Source of the DNA: Noviluteimonas caseinilytica
GTDB taxonomy: Bacteria; Pseudomonadota; Gammaproteobacteria; Xanthomonadales; Xanthomonadaceae
Length of the DNA: 64,000 bases
Assembly (NCBI RefSeq): GCF_018406605.1
Contig: NZ_AP024545.1
Location: forward strand, 3,038,001 to 3,102,000
Reading direction: 5' to 3'
Part shown: in pieces, positions 30,844 through 39,285 of the stretch
Numbering within the stretch: the first letter of the stretch is position 1
Layout of the letters: each line of letters begins with the position of its first letter
Notes under the pieces: generated by a model
The model's input: the letters and a program-made list of their open reading frames with translations, nothing else
What the model was told of the DNA's origin: nothing
Databases searched by the model: none
Position numbers and translations under genes: made by a program

Positions 30844-31419
30844 TTATTTCACCGGCACCATCAGGTGCTGGTACGGCGTGCCGGCCCACATGACGTACGG
30901 CATCGCGGTGTCGGGCGACGCCTCGTGCGGATACATCGCATAGAACGACTGGTCGGCGCCGACGATCATCACGTGCGGTCCCGTTTCGACCCAGTGGTTC
31001 GCCTGCGTGGGCGCGGTCGCGTACGGATCGGTGTTGCTGGCGTCGGTCCCGCCCGAGAGCATGTACATCAAGCCGATCTTGCCCGTCGGCGGCGCCTGCT
31101 TGCCCATCCAGGCTTTCGCCCAGTCCATCGCGGCGCTGTCCAGGCACATCGGATCGGGGCCGGGCGTGGTCGGGTTGTCGGGCATGCACGTGAATCCGTT
31201 GTGGCCTTCGCGCAACGTGCGCATGGCGCCCTTGTCGTCGATCGCGACGATCGTCGCGTCGTGGGCGACCTTCGCGGGCGCGGCGGTCATGGCGCTTTCG
31301 ATGCGCTTGGCATCGGACGCCGGCGCCGCGGCGGGTTTCATCTTTTCGGCGGCGGGCGCCTGCAGCACGAACAAGGCGAGCGCCGCGGCGAGCGGCGCGA
31401 AGCGGGACTGGCGGGTCAT
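30844..31419 (-). CDS. Exported hypothetical protein, 191 residues
   Basis: The signal peptide spans MTRQSRFAPLAAALALFVLQ and ends near APAAE. An Ala/Lys/Pro-rich linker follows, then a soluble domain with KGAMRTLREGHNGFTCMPDN, MCLDSAAMDWAKAWMGK and HVMIVGADQSFYAMYPHE. The two Cys could form a disulfide in the periplasm. It looks like a conserved family of unknown function. GAGGTG precedes the start at 31419. Confidence 0.65.
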   Translation of the reverse strand: MTRQSRFAPLAAALALFVLQAPAAEKMKPAAAPASDAKRIESAMTAAPAKVAHDATIVAIDDKGAMRTLREGHNGFTCMPDNPTTPGPDPMCLDSAAMDWAKAWMGKQAPPTGKIGLMYMLSGGTDASNTDPYATAPTQANHWVETGPHVMIVGADQSFYAMYPHEASPDTAMPYVMWAGTPYQHLMVPVK

Positions 31420-31584
31420 GGCGCACCTCGGCGTGTCGGGGGAACGCGCGGGCATGCAGCCCGGGCGATGCATCGAACGTCCGCGGGCGCGTCCGCCGGC
31501 CGCAACGTGCGCACCGACGATGGGTTAACCCGCGCGCGTGGCCGGGAGTACAGTGCGGCCACGCATTCCGGGGAGGGAATCGCC

Positions 31585-32121
31585 ATGCAGCAGGCCGTCG
31601 TCCGTTCGCAGTTCGTCACCGCGGTGGCGTGGGTGTTCATCGTGCTGTCGGGCTTCGGCACGCTCATCGCGATCGGGCAGAACGTGATGATGCAGGTGAT
31701 GTTCGCCACGCCGGAGATCCAGGGCGCGATGTCGCAGGCGGATACCGCGCCGGGTGCACCGCCATACGCGGGACTCCTGCTAGGCGGGACGCGCTACATC
31801 TTCCTGTTCGTGCTGCTGATGGCGGTGGGCACGCTGGCGGCGTCGATCGGACTGCTGCGCCGGAACAACATCGCGCGCGTGGCCTTCATCGTCTTCCTCG
31901 CGCTGGGCATCGCCTGGCAGGTGCTGGGGCTGGGCCTGCAGGTGCTGATGTATTCGCACATGCCCTTCCAGGACATGTCGGCGGAAGGCGGGCCCGACAT
32001 GCGGTCGATGTTCCGGGTGATCTCTGCCTTCACCGCCGTGCTGGCGCTGGCGGTCGCCGTCGTGTTCGGCTGGCTCATCAAGCGGTTGCGTTCGCCGGCG
32101 GTCCGGGCGGAGTTCCACTGA
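31585..32121 (+). CDS. Conserved membrane protein, four helices
   Basis: The 178-residue protein has hydrophobic segments at about 10-35, 65-90, 97-120 and 140-165, and a short basic C-terminus (KRLRSPAVRAEFH). A GGGGAGGGAAT stretch precedes the ATG at 31585. Its last 44 bases overlap the convergent gene at 32078. No function was recognised. Confidence 0.65.
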   Translation: MQQAVVRSQFVTAVAWVFIVLSGFGTLIAIGQNVMMQVMFATPEIQGAMSQADTAPGAPPYAGLLLGGTRYIFLFVLLMAVGTLAASIGLLRRNNIARVAFIVFLALGIAWQVLGLGLQVLMYSHMPFQDMSAEGGPDMRSMFRVISAFTAVLALAVAVVFGWLIKRLRSPAVRAEFH

Positions 32122-32506
32122 ACCCCGCGTCGCCCTCGCCTTCCCCCAGCACGAAATCCGCGGCGCGCTCCAGCGTCTCCAGCAGGCGCCATCGGTGCTG
32201 GCCGTACACGCCGAAGAAGATGGCGCGCGCGGCCACGTCGCCATGCACTTCACGCAAGGGCAGCAATCCCTGCGTGGCCGCATGGGCCTCCACCTGCATG
32301 CAGCCCAGCGCGATGCGATACGACAGGCGGCGCACTTCGCCCCAGTGGCCGTGCGCCGCGGCGTGTTCCATCGCCACCAGGTCCGTCATCGTGCTGCGGT
32401 AGAACGCGGCGATGACGCGCCGCAGGCTTTCGCGATGGTGCCCCAGGGCACGCGCGAGTTCGGCGAACTCGCGCGGCACGTCGCTGCAATGTTCCTCGGA
32501 TGACAC
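32078..32506 (-). CDS. Hpt-like helical protein lacking the phospho-His
   Basis: The 142-residue soluble helical protein has a segment AFYRSTMTDLVAMEHAAAHG followed by HWGEVRRLSYRIALGCMQVE. It follows the pattern of a histidine phosphotransfer domain, except that the usual AHRLKG is replaced by SYRIALG, so the phospho-accepting His is a Tyr. Assignment to Hpt is a structural guess by eye. If right, it would be a non-phosphorylated binding partner of a kinase or receiver. It overlaps the 3' end of the convergent membrane protein gene by 44 bases. Confidence 0.5.
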   Translation of the reverse strand: MSSEEHCSDVPREFAELARALGHHRESLRRVIAAFYRSTMTDLVAMEHAAAHGHWGEVRRLSYRIALGCMQVEAHAATQGLLPLREVHGDVAARAIFFGVYGQHRWRLLETLERAADFVLGEGEGDAGFSGTPPGPPANATA

Positions 32507-32598
32507 GTGGCTGGATGACTCCTCCGCGGGCTGCGCACGTTAGGCGCAGGCCCGCGTCGCGCGCGACTGTTCCTGCGGGCAGCCTGCCCGCGCGTGCA

Positions 32599-33069
32599 TC
32601 AGTGGAAGGCGGTGAGGTCGCGCGGCACGATGCCGTGCTGCGTGCAGTACGCGGTGTAACGCTCCAGCGCGGTCTTCCAGTTCTCGATCGCGACCACGTT
32701 GTCCTGCTCGTCCAGGTACACCAGGTCGCCGGACACGATGTTGAGCGCGATCACTTCGCCCGCGGCATCGGACGCCTGCGGCGTGTGCGAGGAGGCTGCG
32801 GTTTCGTACACGATGCTGCCGGGCGTGGCGGTCCAGTCGTGTTCCTGGTACTTCCACTCGCCGGCGATGGTGTACACGATGACGGTGCCGGAGTGGTAAT
32901 GGCGCGGCATCACGGTGCTGGCCGGCGCCTTGAGCATGGCGATGACTTCACCGCGGACCGGGTCGAGCTTGAAGTACTTGACCATCACCGTATCGCTGTA
33001 GGGCGCGAACGGGATCCACGGAAGCGAGGCGTCGTCGATGACCGCGGTTTCGATGCGGGCTGGAAGCAT
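32599..33069 (-). CDS. Cupin protein, 2,4'-dihydroxyacetophenone dioxygenase-like
   Basis: The 156-residue single-domain cupin has metal-ligand motifs MPRHYHSGTVIVYTIAGEWK and a second-half His in ASSHTPQ. The stretch EHDWTATPGSIVYETA is typical of the dihydroxyacetophenone/acetylacetone dioxygenase-like cupins. These are Fe(II) or other metal oxygenases in the cytoplasm, but the substrate here is unknown. It is apparently monocistronic. Confidence 0.75.
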   Translation of the reverse strand: MLPARIETAVIDDASLPWIPFAPYSDTVMVKYFKLDPVRGEVIAMLKAPASTVMPRHYHSGTVIVYTIAGEWKYQEHDWTATPGSIVYETAASSHTPQASDAAGEVIALNIVSGDLVYLDEQDNVVAIENWKTALERYTAYCTQHGIVPRDLTAFH

Positions 33070-33153
33070 GGGGGTTTCCTCGATGGCGGAAGGGAAGCGC
33101 GGCCACTCTAGGCACCGCGCCCCTACGCCAACATGCGAAAACGCCCGATCCCG

Positions 33154-35265
33154 TCAGCGCCGCATCTCGAATCCCGCGTACACACCGCGGCCATCGCCGG
33201 GCAACACGTGGCGCCCGTCGACGCCGAACGCATTGGCGACCACGTTGGTGCCCGCCACCCAGCGCCGGTCGAAGACGTTGCGCACTTCGGCGAACCAGTG
33301 CCAGCGCGCGCCCGCTTCGCCACCGACGCGCAGGCCCCACACCGCCGCGCCCGGCGCCTGCAGCGTGTTGGCGTGGTCGATCCAGGTGCGATCGAACGCA
33401 TCCACGTTCGCGGCCACGTAGAACGTCGCGACCGGCGAGAAGCGCACTTCCGAGCGCACCTGCTGGCGCGGCACGCCCGCGAGCGCGTTGTCGCCGAACA
33501 CCGGGTCGCCGTCGAAACGGAAATCGTTGAACAGGTAATTCACGCTCAGGCGCCAGTGATCGGACCAGTCGCGCGACCCGCCCAGTTCGACGCCCTGGTG
33601 CACCGTGCGGTCGGCGTTGACGGTGCCGCGCGGATTGCCCAGCGCATCGTTGAGCGCGAGCAGTTCGCCGTCCAGGCGCGCGCGGTACACGGCCGCATCC
33701 AGCCACCACGTCGCGCGCTGCACGCGCGTGCCGAGTTCGGCGGTGACGCCGCGTTGCTTGTCCACCTGGGTCACGCCCGGCCCGCCGGTGAGTTCGCCGA
33801 AGCTCGGCGGCTCCAGGCTGCGGCTGATGTTGGCGAACACCTGCGCGCCGTCGTCGATGCGATAGCGCAGGCCAACCTTCGGGCTCACGCCCGAATACGT
33901 CACGTCGAAACTCTCGTCGCGCCCGCCGGTGATGAACAGGTCCCGCGAACGCCGCACCGAATGCAGCCCCTGCGCGCCCAGCGCGAGCGTCCAGCGCGCA
34001 TCGAACGCGAACTGGTCCTCGATGTACGCCACGCTGTCGCGCGCATGCTGGTCGAACGTGTTGGTGCGCGCGCCATGCTGGCCGCCGACGTTGACGAAGC
34101 GATCGTCGTGCAGCGTGCCGTTGGCGACGCGCAGGCCCGCGACCAGCACGTTCGCGTGGCCGTTCCAGGTCGATTCGCCGCGCCAGCGCAGGTCGGCGCC
34201 GACGTCGCGCGAGTCCTGTTCCAGCACCTGGAAGATCGGATGGTGCAGGTCTTTGTCGGACACGAACACCGACAACACGAGCTGCCGGTGCGCATCCGGC
34301 GTCCACGCGAGCTTGCCCGCGAAGCGTTGGAGGACGAAGTCGCGACGCTGGTCCATCGCGACGTTGGCGGGTGCGGCCTGCGTCGGATCGTTGCGCCATT
34401 CGGCGAACGTGAGATTGCCCGGCAATTGCGATCGCGAGTCCACCTTCGTCGCATACAGGCGCCCGTCGAGCGTGTCGCTGAAGCGCAGGCCGGCGTTGCC
34501 GAAGAAGCGATAGGTCTCCTGCACCGCGTGTTCGCGGAACCCTTCCTGCGACATGCCGGTGAGGCTGGCGTAGCCATCGGCGCGATCGTGCGTGCCGGCG
34601 ACCGCGACCTGCCCGCGCCGGTAATCGAACGCACCGGCTTCGCCACGCAGCGTCAGCGCGGGCGCATCGAAGCCGGTCGGCGACACGAAGTCCACCGCGC
34701 CGCCCAGCGTCGCCGCGCCGTATTCGAGCGCGTTCGCCCCGCGATGGATGCTGATGTAACGCGCGGACAACGGTTCGATCGCCTGGAAATCCACCGCGCC
34801 ATCGGCGAGGTTGAGCGGCGTGCCGTCCTGCAGCAGCACCAGGCCGCGTCCGTGGAAGGTGCGCTGCAGCCCCGAGCCGCGGATCGAGATGCGCGCTTCC
34901 TCCGCGCCGAAGCGCGATTGCACGAACACGCCGGGCGCATAGCCCAGCGCGTCGGACAAGGTGCTGGCGCGACGATCGCGGTAACTCTCGCCATCGACGA
35001 GCGCCGTGCCGCCGGCCTTCTCGTCGAGGCGCTTGCGCGCGGTCTCGATGTCTTCGGTGGTGTTGACGGGGCGCACGCCCTCGACGCGGACCGGATCCAG
35101 GTCGACGGGCTGGCGGTGTTGCGGGCCGTCGTCCGCGACGGGCGCGGGCGTGACGGCATAGGCGCGCGGCATCAGCAGCGCGTGGAGGATGAGCAGGGAC
35201 AGCGGCGCGAGCGACACGGCGCGCGAACGCGACGCGCCGCGGGGCGCGGCAACAGCGGATGGCAT
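33154..35265 (-). CDS. TonB-dependent outer-membrane receptor
   Basis: The 703-residue receptor has a signal peptide (PLSLLILHALLMPRAYA). A TonB-box-like region, VDLDPVRVEGVRP (about 55-67), is followed by a plug with ASTLSDALGYAPGVFVQSR, ISIRGSGLQRTFHGRGLVLL and YGAATLGGAVDFVSP. A 22-strand-type barrel ends in GRGVYAGFEMRR. It imports a chelated metal or similar ligand using TonB energy. The DUF2946 gene lies 68 bases upstream on the same strand. DUF2946 proteins often accompany metal, especially copper, receptors, so a metal ligand is likely but not shown. The start at 35265 begins the signal peptide. Confidence 0.85.
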   Translation of the reverse strand: MPSAVAAPRGASRSRAVSLAPLSLLILHALLMPRAYAVTPAPVADDGPQHRQPVDLDPVRVEGVRPVNTTEDIETARKRLDEKAGGTALVDGESYRDRRASTLSDALGYAPGVFVQSRFGAEEARISIRGSGLQRTFHGRGLVLLQDGTPLNLADGAVDFQAIEPLSARYISIHRGANALEYGAATLGGAVDFVSPTGFDAPALTLRGEAGAFDYRRGQVAVAGTHDRADGYASLTGMSQEGFREHAVQETYRFFGNAGLRFSDTLDGRLYATKVDSRSQLPGNLTFAEWRNDPTQAAPANVAMDQRRDFVLQRFAGKLAWTPDAHRQLVLSVFVSDKDLHHPIFQVLEQDSRDVGADLRWRGESTWNGHANVLVAGLRVANGTLHDDRFVNVGGQHGARTNTFDQHARDSVAYIEDQFAFDARWTLALGAQGLHSVRRSRDLFITGGRDESFDVTYSGVSPKVGLRYRIDDGAQVFANISRSLEPPSFGELTGGPGVTQVDKQRGVTAELGTRVQRATWWLDAAVYRARLDGELLALNDALGNPRGTVNADRTVHQGVELGGSRDWSDHWRLSVNYLFNDFRFDGDPVFGDNALAGVPRQQVRSEVRFSPVATFYVAANVDAFDRTWIDHANTLQAPGAAVWGLRVGGEAGARWHWFAEVRNVFDRRWVAGTNVVANAFGVDGRHVLPGDGRGVYAGFEMRR

Positions 35266-35333
35266 GGATTGGCTCCCGAACGCGAAAAACCATCGCACCC
35301 TGAATGCGGGGCGCGTGTGAAGGGCGTTGCGAC

Positions 35334-35732
35334 TCAGGAGAGAACGGGCGGACCGCGGGAACCGAGGCCAGCCGGATGGCGGAACGGGAGCGCGACGGAC
35401 CGGGATTGGACCGGCGGACCGACGGGCCCGAGCGAGGCCGGCACCACGGCGAGCACGGCCTGCGGCACCTGCAGCGATTGCAGCAGCGGGCAGTACGCGC
35501 AATCGCCCTGCCCCGCGTGGTCGGCCGGATGTCCCGGATGGCGTGCGGGATCGTGGGCCGGGTCGACGGCGACCTGCACCAGCCCCGCCACCGTGCACAT
35601 CGCGGTCCAGGCCTGCGACGGCGTGGCCTCGGTGGCCTGCGCGATGCGCCCCAGCGTCGGCACCAGCGCAAGCGCCAGCGTCGCCGTCAGCGACAGCCGC
35701 AGGAACCAGCGTTGGAGGGCAGCGGTGCGCAT
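35334..35732 (-). CDS. DUF2946-like protein with His/Cys cluster
   Basis: The 132-residue protein has an N-terminal hydrophobic helix (FLRLSLTATLALALVP). A possible metal-binding cluster HDPARHPGHPADHAGQGDC is followed by AYCPLL, the short CxxC-type motif of DUF2946 proteins. A proline-rich C-terminus follows. It is probably periplasmic or membrane-anchored and co-transcribed with the TonB receptor. A start four codons upstream (35744) is equally possible. Confidence 0.65.
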   Translation of the reverse strand: MRTAALQRWFLRLSLTATLALALVPTLGRIAQATEATPSQAWTAMCTVAGLVQVAVDPAHDPARHPGHPADHAGQGDCAYCPLLQSLQVPQAVLAVVPASLGPVGPPVQSRSVALPFRHPAGLGSRGPPVLS

Positions 35733-35773
35733 TAAGCCGCGCATTCTAATGGAGTGCTTGCAGGCGCGACACG

Positions 35774-36850
35774 TCAGGGACGCGCGGGCGAACCGCCGGG
35801 CCGGCGCAAGCGCGACCGGTTGCTGCGCAGCGCCTTCACCGACTTCGGCACGTCGCCGCTGCGGTCGCGTTCGCGCGAGAACGCCACCACGCGATCGCGC
35901 CCGCGCGACTTGGCGAGGTAGCACATCTCGTCCGCGCGATAGAGCAACTCGTACGCCGTGAGCTTGCCGTCCGCGAATTCGAGCTGTCCGATGCTGGCGC
36001 CGATGCGGAAGATGTCGCCCTGCCAGTCGAACTGGTAGGCCGCGATCGCGCGACGCACCTTCTCCGCCACGAACGTCGCCTGCTCCGCCGTCACGTCTTC
36101 CAGCAGCACCGCGAACTCGTCGCCGCCCAGGCGTGCCAGCGCATCGCCTTCGCGCAACTGCGTGCGCAGCAGCTTCGCCAGCTGCCGCAGCAGTTCATCG
36201 CCCGCGGCGTGGCCGGCCGTGTCGTTCACCGGCTTGAAGTTGTCGAGGTCGAAGTACAGCAACGCGTGGCGCGACTGGAGTTCCTTCGCCGTCTGCACCG
36301 CGCGGCGCAGGCGCGATTCGAACGCGCGCCGGTTCGGCAGGCCCGTCAGCGGATCGTGGTGCGCCTGGTGCTTCAGCTCGTCGGTGAGGCGCTTGGCCGC
36401 GGTGACGTTGCGGAAGGTGATCACCGAACCGAGCGAATGACGCATGTCGTCGACGATGCTCGCCACCGTGCCGTCCACCAGCACCACGTGGCCATCGCGG
36501 CGACGCAGCGACGTGAAATGCCAGGTCGAATCCGGCGACAGCGGATCGATGCCGTTGCCCGCTTCATCGACGAAGCGCACCACGTCGCCGAGCGGCCGGC
36601 CGATCGATTCCTGTTCGGTCCATCCGGTGAGGTGCGCGGCGACGGGATTGAGCAGCGACACCTGCCCCTCCAGGTCCACGATCACCACCGCGTCCGAAAT
36701 CGCGCGCAGTGCCGCGTCGCCGAACCGGCTCTGCTGCCGACATGCGTTCAGTTCGCGCCGGGCCTGTGCCAGCGCCTCGTCCGCCGCGGGGGGCGGTGTC
36801 TCCTGCTGCTCGTCCACGGATCTCGGGGGAAAGAACCTTACGGGTTGCAC
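35774..36850 (-). CDS. PAS-GGDEF diguanylate cyclase
   Basis: The 358-residue cytoplasmic protein has a short coiled start, a PAS domain (about 45-155: ALRAISDAVVIVDLEGQVSL, SVITFRNVTAAKRL) and a GGDEF domain (about 165-330). The active-site loop is an intact LGGDEFAVLL. The inhibitory RxxD site is present five residues upstream (REGD), so the enzyme should make cyclic di-GMP with product inhibition. A basic C-terminal tail (SNRSRLRRPGGSPARP) follows. It is divergent from the M13 peptidase gene. No membrane segment was seen. Confidence 0.9.
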   Translation of the reverse strand: MQPVRFFPPRSVDEQQETPPPAADEALAQARRELNACRQQSRFGDAALRAISDAVVIVDLEGQVSLLNPVAAHLTGWTEQESIGRPLGDVVRFVDEAGNGIDPLSPDSTWHFTSLRRRDGHVVLVDGTVASIVDDMRHSLGSVITFRNVTAAKRLTDELKHQAHHDPLTGLPNRRAFESRLRRAVQTAKELQSRHALLYFDLDNFKPVNDTAGHAAGDELLRQLAKLLRTQLREGDALARLGGDEFAVLLEDVTAEQATFVAEKVRRAIAAYQFDWQGDIFRIGASIGQLEFADGKLTAYELLYRADEMCYLAKSRGRDRVVAFSRERDRSGDVPKSVKALRSNRSRLRRPGGSPARP

Positions 36851-37006
36851 AGCCTAAATTTGGCTTTGCATACAGGGGGTGACGTTCCCCCGGGCCGGGC
36901 GGCGATCGCGTTGGCTGAATGGCGCGGCATGACGATTGGTCCATGCGTTCCCCCGCGGCCCGCGGGGTATGGTGGCGCTCCTTCCGACCCGGACGAGTCC
37001 CGACCC

Positions 37007-39118
37007 ATGCAGCAACGCACTGGCTGGATCCTCACCACCGCGCTGGTTTCGGCGTGCACCCTTGCGGCCTGCAAGCCGCAGCCCGCCGCCACCACCACGC
37101 CCGAAGCGAAGACGCCCCCGGCGACCGCGTCCACCGCCGCGCCCACCATCGGCATCGACCTGGCCGGCATCGACAAGGGCGTCAAGCCCGGCGACGACTT
37201 CGACGAATACGCCAACGGCGCATGGCGCAAGACCGCCGAGATCCCGGCCGATCGCGCGAGCACCGGCACGTTCCTCGTCGTGTTCGAGAAGGCCGAAAAG
37301 CGTAACGCCGAAATCATCCAGAACGCCGGCAAGGACAATCCCGCCGCCGGCACGCCGGCGCGCAAGATCGCCGACTACTACGCCGCCTACATGGACGAAG
37401 GCGCCATCGAGAAGCGCGGCCTCGCCGCCATCGATGCGGACCTGAAGGCCATCGACGCCATCGCCGACAAGACGGCGCTGTCGAAGGCGCTCGGCGAACA
37501 GGTGCGCGCGGACGTCGATCCGCTCAACTCCACCAACTTCGACACCGAACACCTGTTCGGCGTGTTCGTCTCGCAAGGCCTGAAGGATCCCGCGCACAAC
37601 GTCGCCACCCTGCTGCAGGGCGGCCTGGGCATGCCGAACCGCGACTATTACATCGGCGCCGGCAAGGAAATGGCCGATGCGCGCACCAAGTACCAGGCCT
37701 ACGTGACCAAGCTGCTCGAACTCTCGGGCACGCCGGACGCCGCCGCCAAGGCGAAGGCCGTGTACGACCTGGAGATGAAGATCGCCAAGGCGCACGCCAG
37801 CGTGATCGAAAGCAACGACATCCACGCCATCCCCGATGCGTGGCCGGTGGCCGACTGGACCAAGCAGGCCCCGGGCATCGACTGGCCGGCGTTCTTCGAA
37901 GGCGCGAGCCTCTCCGGCCAGTCCTCGGCCGTGGCGTGGCAGGCGGCGGCGATCAAGAAGCTGTCCGCGCTCGTCGCGTCCGAACCGCTCGACACATGGA
38001 AGGCGTGGCTGCGCTTCCATGAGATCAACCACGGCGCCGGCCTGTTGCCGAAGGCCTACGCCGATGCGGCGTTCGACTTCTACGGCACCACGCTCAGCGG
38101 CACGCCGAAGCAGCAGGACCGCTGGAAGCGCGCGATCGGCGCGACCAACAACGACCTCGGCGACGCGGTGGGCAAGCTGTACGTCGATCGCTTCTTCCCG
38201 GCCTCGTCGAAGGCGAAGGTCGAGGAAATGGTGTCGAACATCGTGGCCTCGTTCGACGAACGCCTCGCGAAGCTCGACTGGATGACGCCGGCGACGAAGG
38301 ACAAGGCGCGCGCGAAGGTGAAGGCCATGCGCGTGTCGGTGGGCTATCCGGACACGTGGCGCGATTACGGTTCGCTGGAGATCCGCCCCGACGACGCGCT
38401 GGGCAACCGCATGCGCGCCGAGAAGTTCGAATACCAGCACCAGCTCGCCAAGCTCGGCGCACCGATCGACCGCGGCGAGTGGTGGATGACGCCGCAGACG
38501 GTCAACGCGGTGAACCTGCCGCTGCAGAACGCGCTGAACTTCCCCGCCGCGATCCTCGAAGCGCCGTTCTTCGATCCCAACGCCGACGCCGCCGCCAACT
38601 ACGGCTCGATCGGTGCGGTGATCGGCCACGAAATCAGCCACAGCTTCGACAACACCGGCGCCGAGTTCGACGCCGACGGTGCGTTGCGCAACTGGTGGAC
38701 GAAGGAAGACATGGCGCACTTCAAGGCCGCCGCCGATCGCCTCGTGAAGCAGTACGACGCGTACGAACCGCTGCCGGGCCTGCACCTGAAGGGCGCGCAG
38801 GTGCTGGGCGAGAACATCGCGGACGTGGCCGGCCTCAACGCGGCGCACATGGCGTACGTGAAGTCGCTCGGTGGCAAGCCGGCGCCGGTGATCGATGGCC
38901 TCACGGGCGACCAGCGCTTCTTCCTGGCGTTCGCGCAGGCATGGCGCGGCAAGACGCGCGATGCGGCGCTGCGTGCGCAGATCATCGGCGACGGCCATGC
39001 GCCGGGCCGCTATCGCGCGCAGACGGTGCGCAACATCGATGCGTGGTACGACGCGTTCGGTGCGAAGGCCGGCGAAGCGCTGTACCTCAAGCCCGAGGAT
39101 CGCGTGCAGGTCTACTGA
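37007..39118 (+). CDS. M13 family zinc metallopeptidase (PepO/neprilysin-like) lipoprotein
   Basis: The 703-residue peptidase has a lipoprotein signal (VSACTLAACKPQ, Cys 22), so it is probably membrane-anchored in the periplasm. The N-terminal M13 domain begins VKPGDDFDEYANGAWRKTAE. The catalytic domain has the zinc motif GHEISHSFDNTGAEFDADG and the third ligand Glu in GENIADVAGL. Size and both motifs match the neprilysin family of oligopeptidases. TATGGT at 36968-36973 could be a -10. A strong hairpin terminator follows the stop, so the gene is monocistronic. Confidence 0.93.
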   Translation: MQQRTGWILTTALVSACTLAACKPQPAATTTPEAKTPPATASTAAPTIGIDLAGIDKGVKPGDDFDEYANGAWRKTAEIPADRASTGTFLVVFEKAEKRNAEIIQNAGKDNPAAGTPARKIADYYAAYMDEGAIEKRGLAAIDADLKAIDAIADKTALSKALGEQVRADVDPLNSTNFDTEHLFGVFVSQGLKDPAHNVATLLQGGLGMPNRDYYIGAGKEMADARTKYQAYVTKLLELSGTPDAAAKAKAVYDLEMKIAKAHASVIESNDIHAIPDAWPVADWTKQAPGIDWPAFFEGASLSGQSSAVAWQAAAIKKLSALVASEPLDTWKAWLRFHEINHGAGLLPKAYADAAFDFYGTTLSGTPKQQDRWKRAIGATNNDLGDAVGKLYVDRFFPASSKAKVEEMVSNIVASFDERLAKLDWMTPATKDKARAKVKAMRVSVGYPDTWRDYGSLEIRPDDALGNRMRAEKFEYQHQLAKLGAPIDRGEWWMTPQTVNAVNLPLQNALNFPAAILEAPFFDPNADAAANYGSIGAVIGHEISHSFDNTGAEFDADGALRNWWTKEDMAHFKAAADRLVKQYDAYEPLPGLHLKGAQVLGENIADVAGLNAAHMAYVKSLGGKPAPVIDGLTGDQRFFLAFAQAWRGKTRDAALRAQIIGDGHAPGRYRAQTVRNIDAWYDAFGAKAGEALYLKPEDRVQVY

Positions 39119-39141
39119 GTACTGCGCAAGCGTGACAAGCG

Positions 39142-39170
39142 ACGGGCCGCGCAAGCGGCCCGTTTCCTTT
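39142..39170 (+). terminator. Rho-independent terminator after the M13 peptidase
   Basis: ACGGGCCGC-GCAA-GCGGCCCGT forms a perfect 9-base-pair stem at 39142-39163 with a tetraloop. TTTCCTTT follows, 24 bases after the stop codon. Confidence 0.85.
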
Positions 39171-39285
39171 GTGTTGAATGTTGGTCGCTGGTGAGCGTCG
39201 TTCTCCCTGACATGCCGCGTTGACTCGGCAACAACATCCCGTGGCGTACAGGTGGGATGCGCTGAACAGGGGTATCAGGGGGCTC

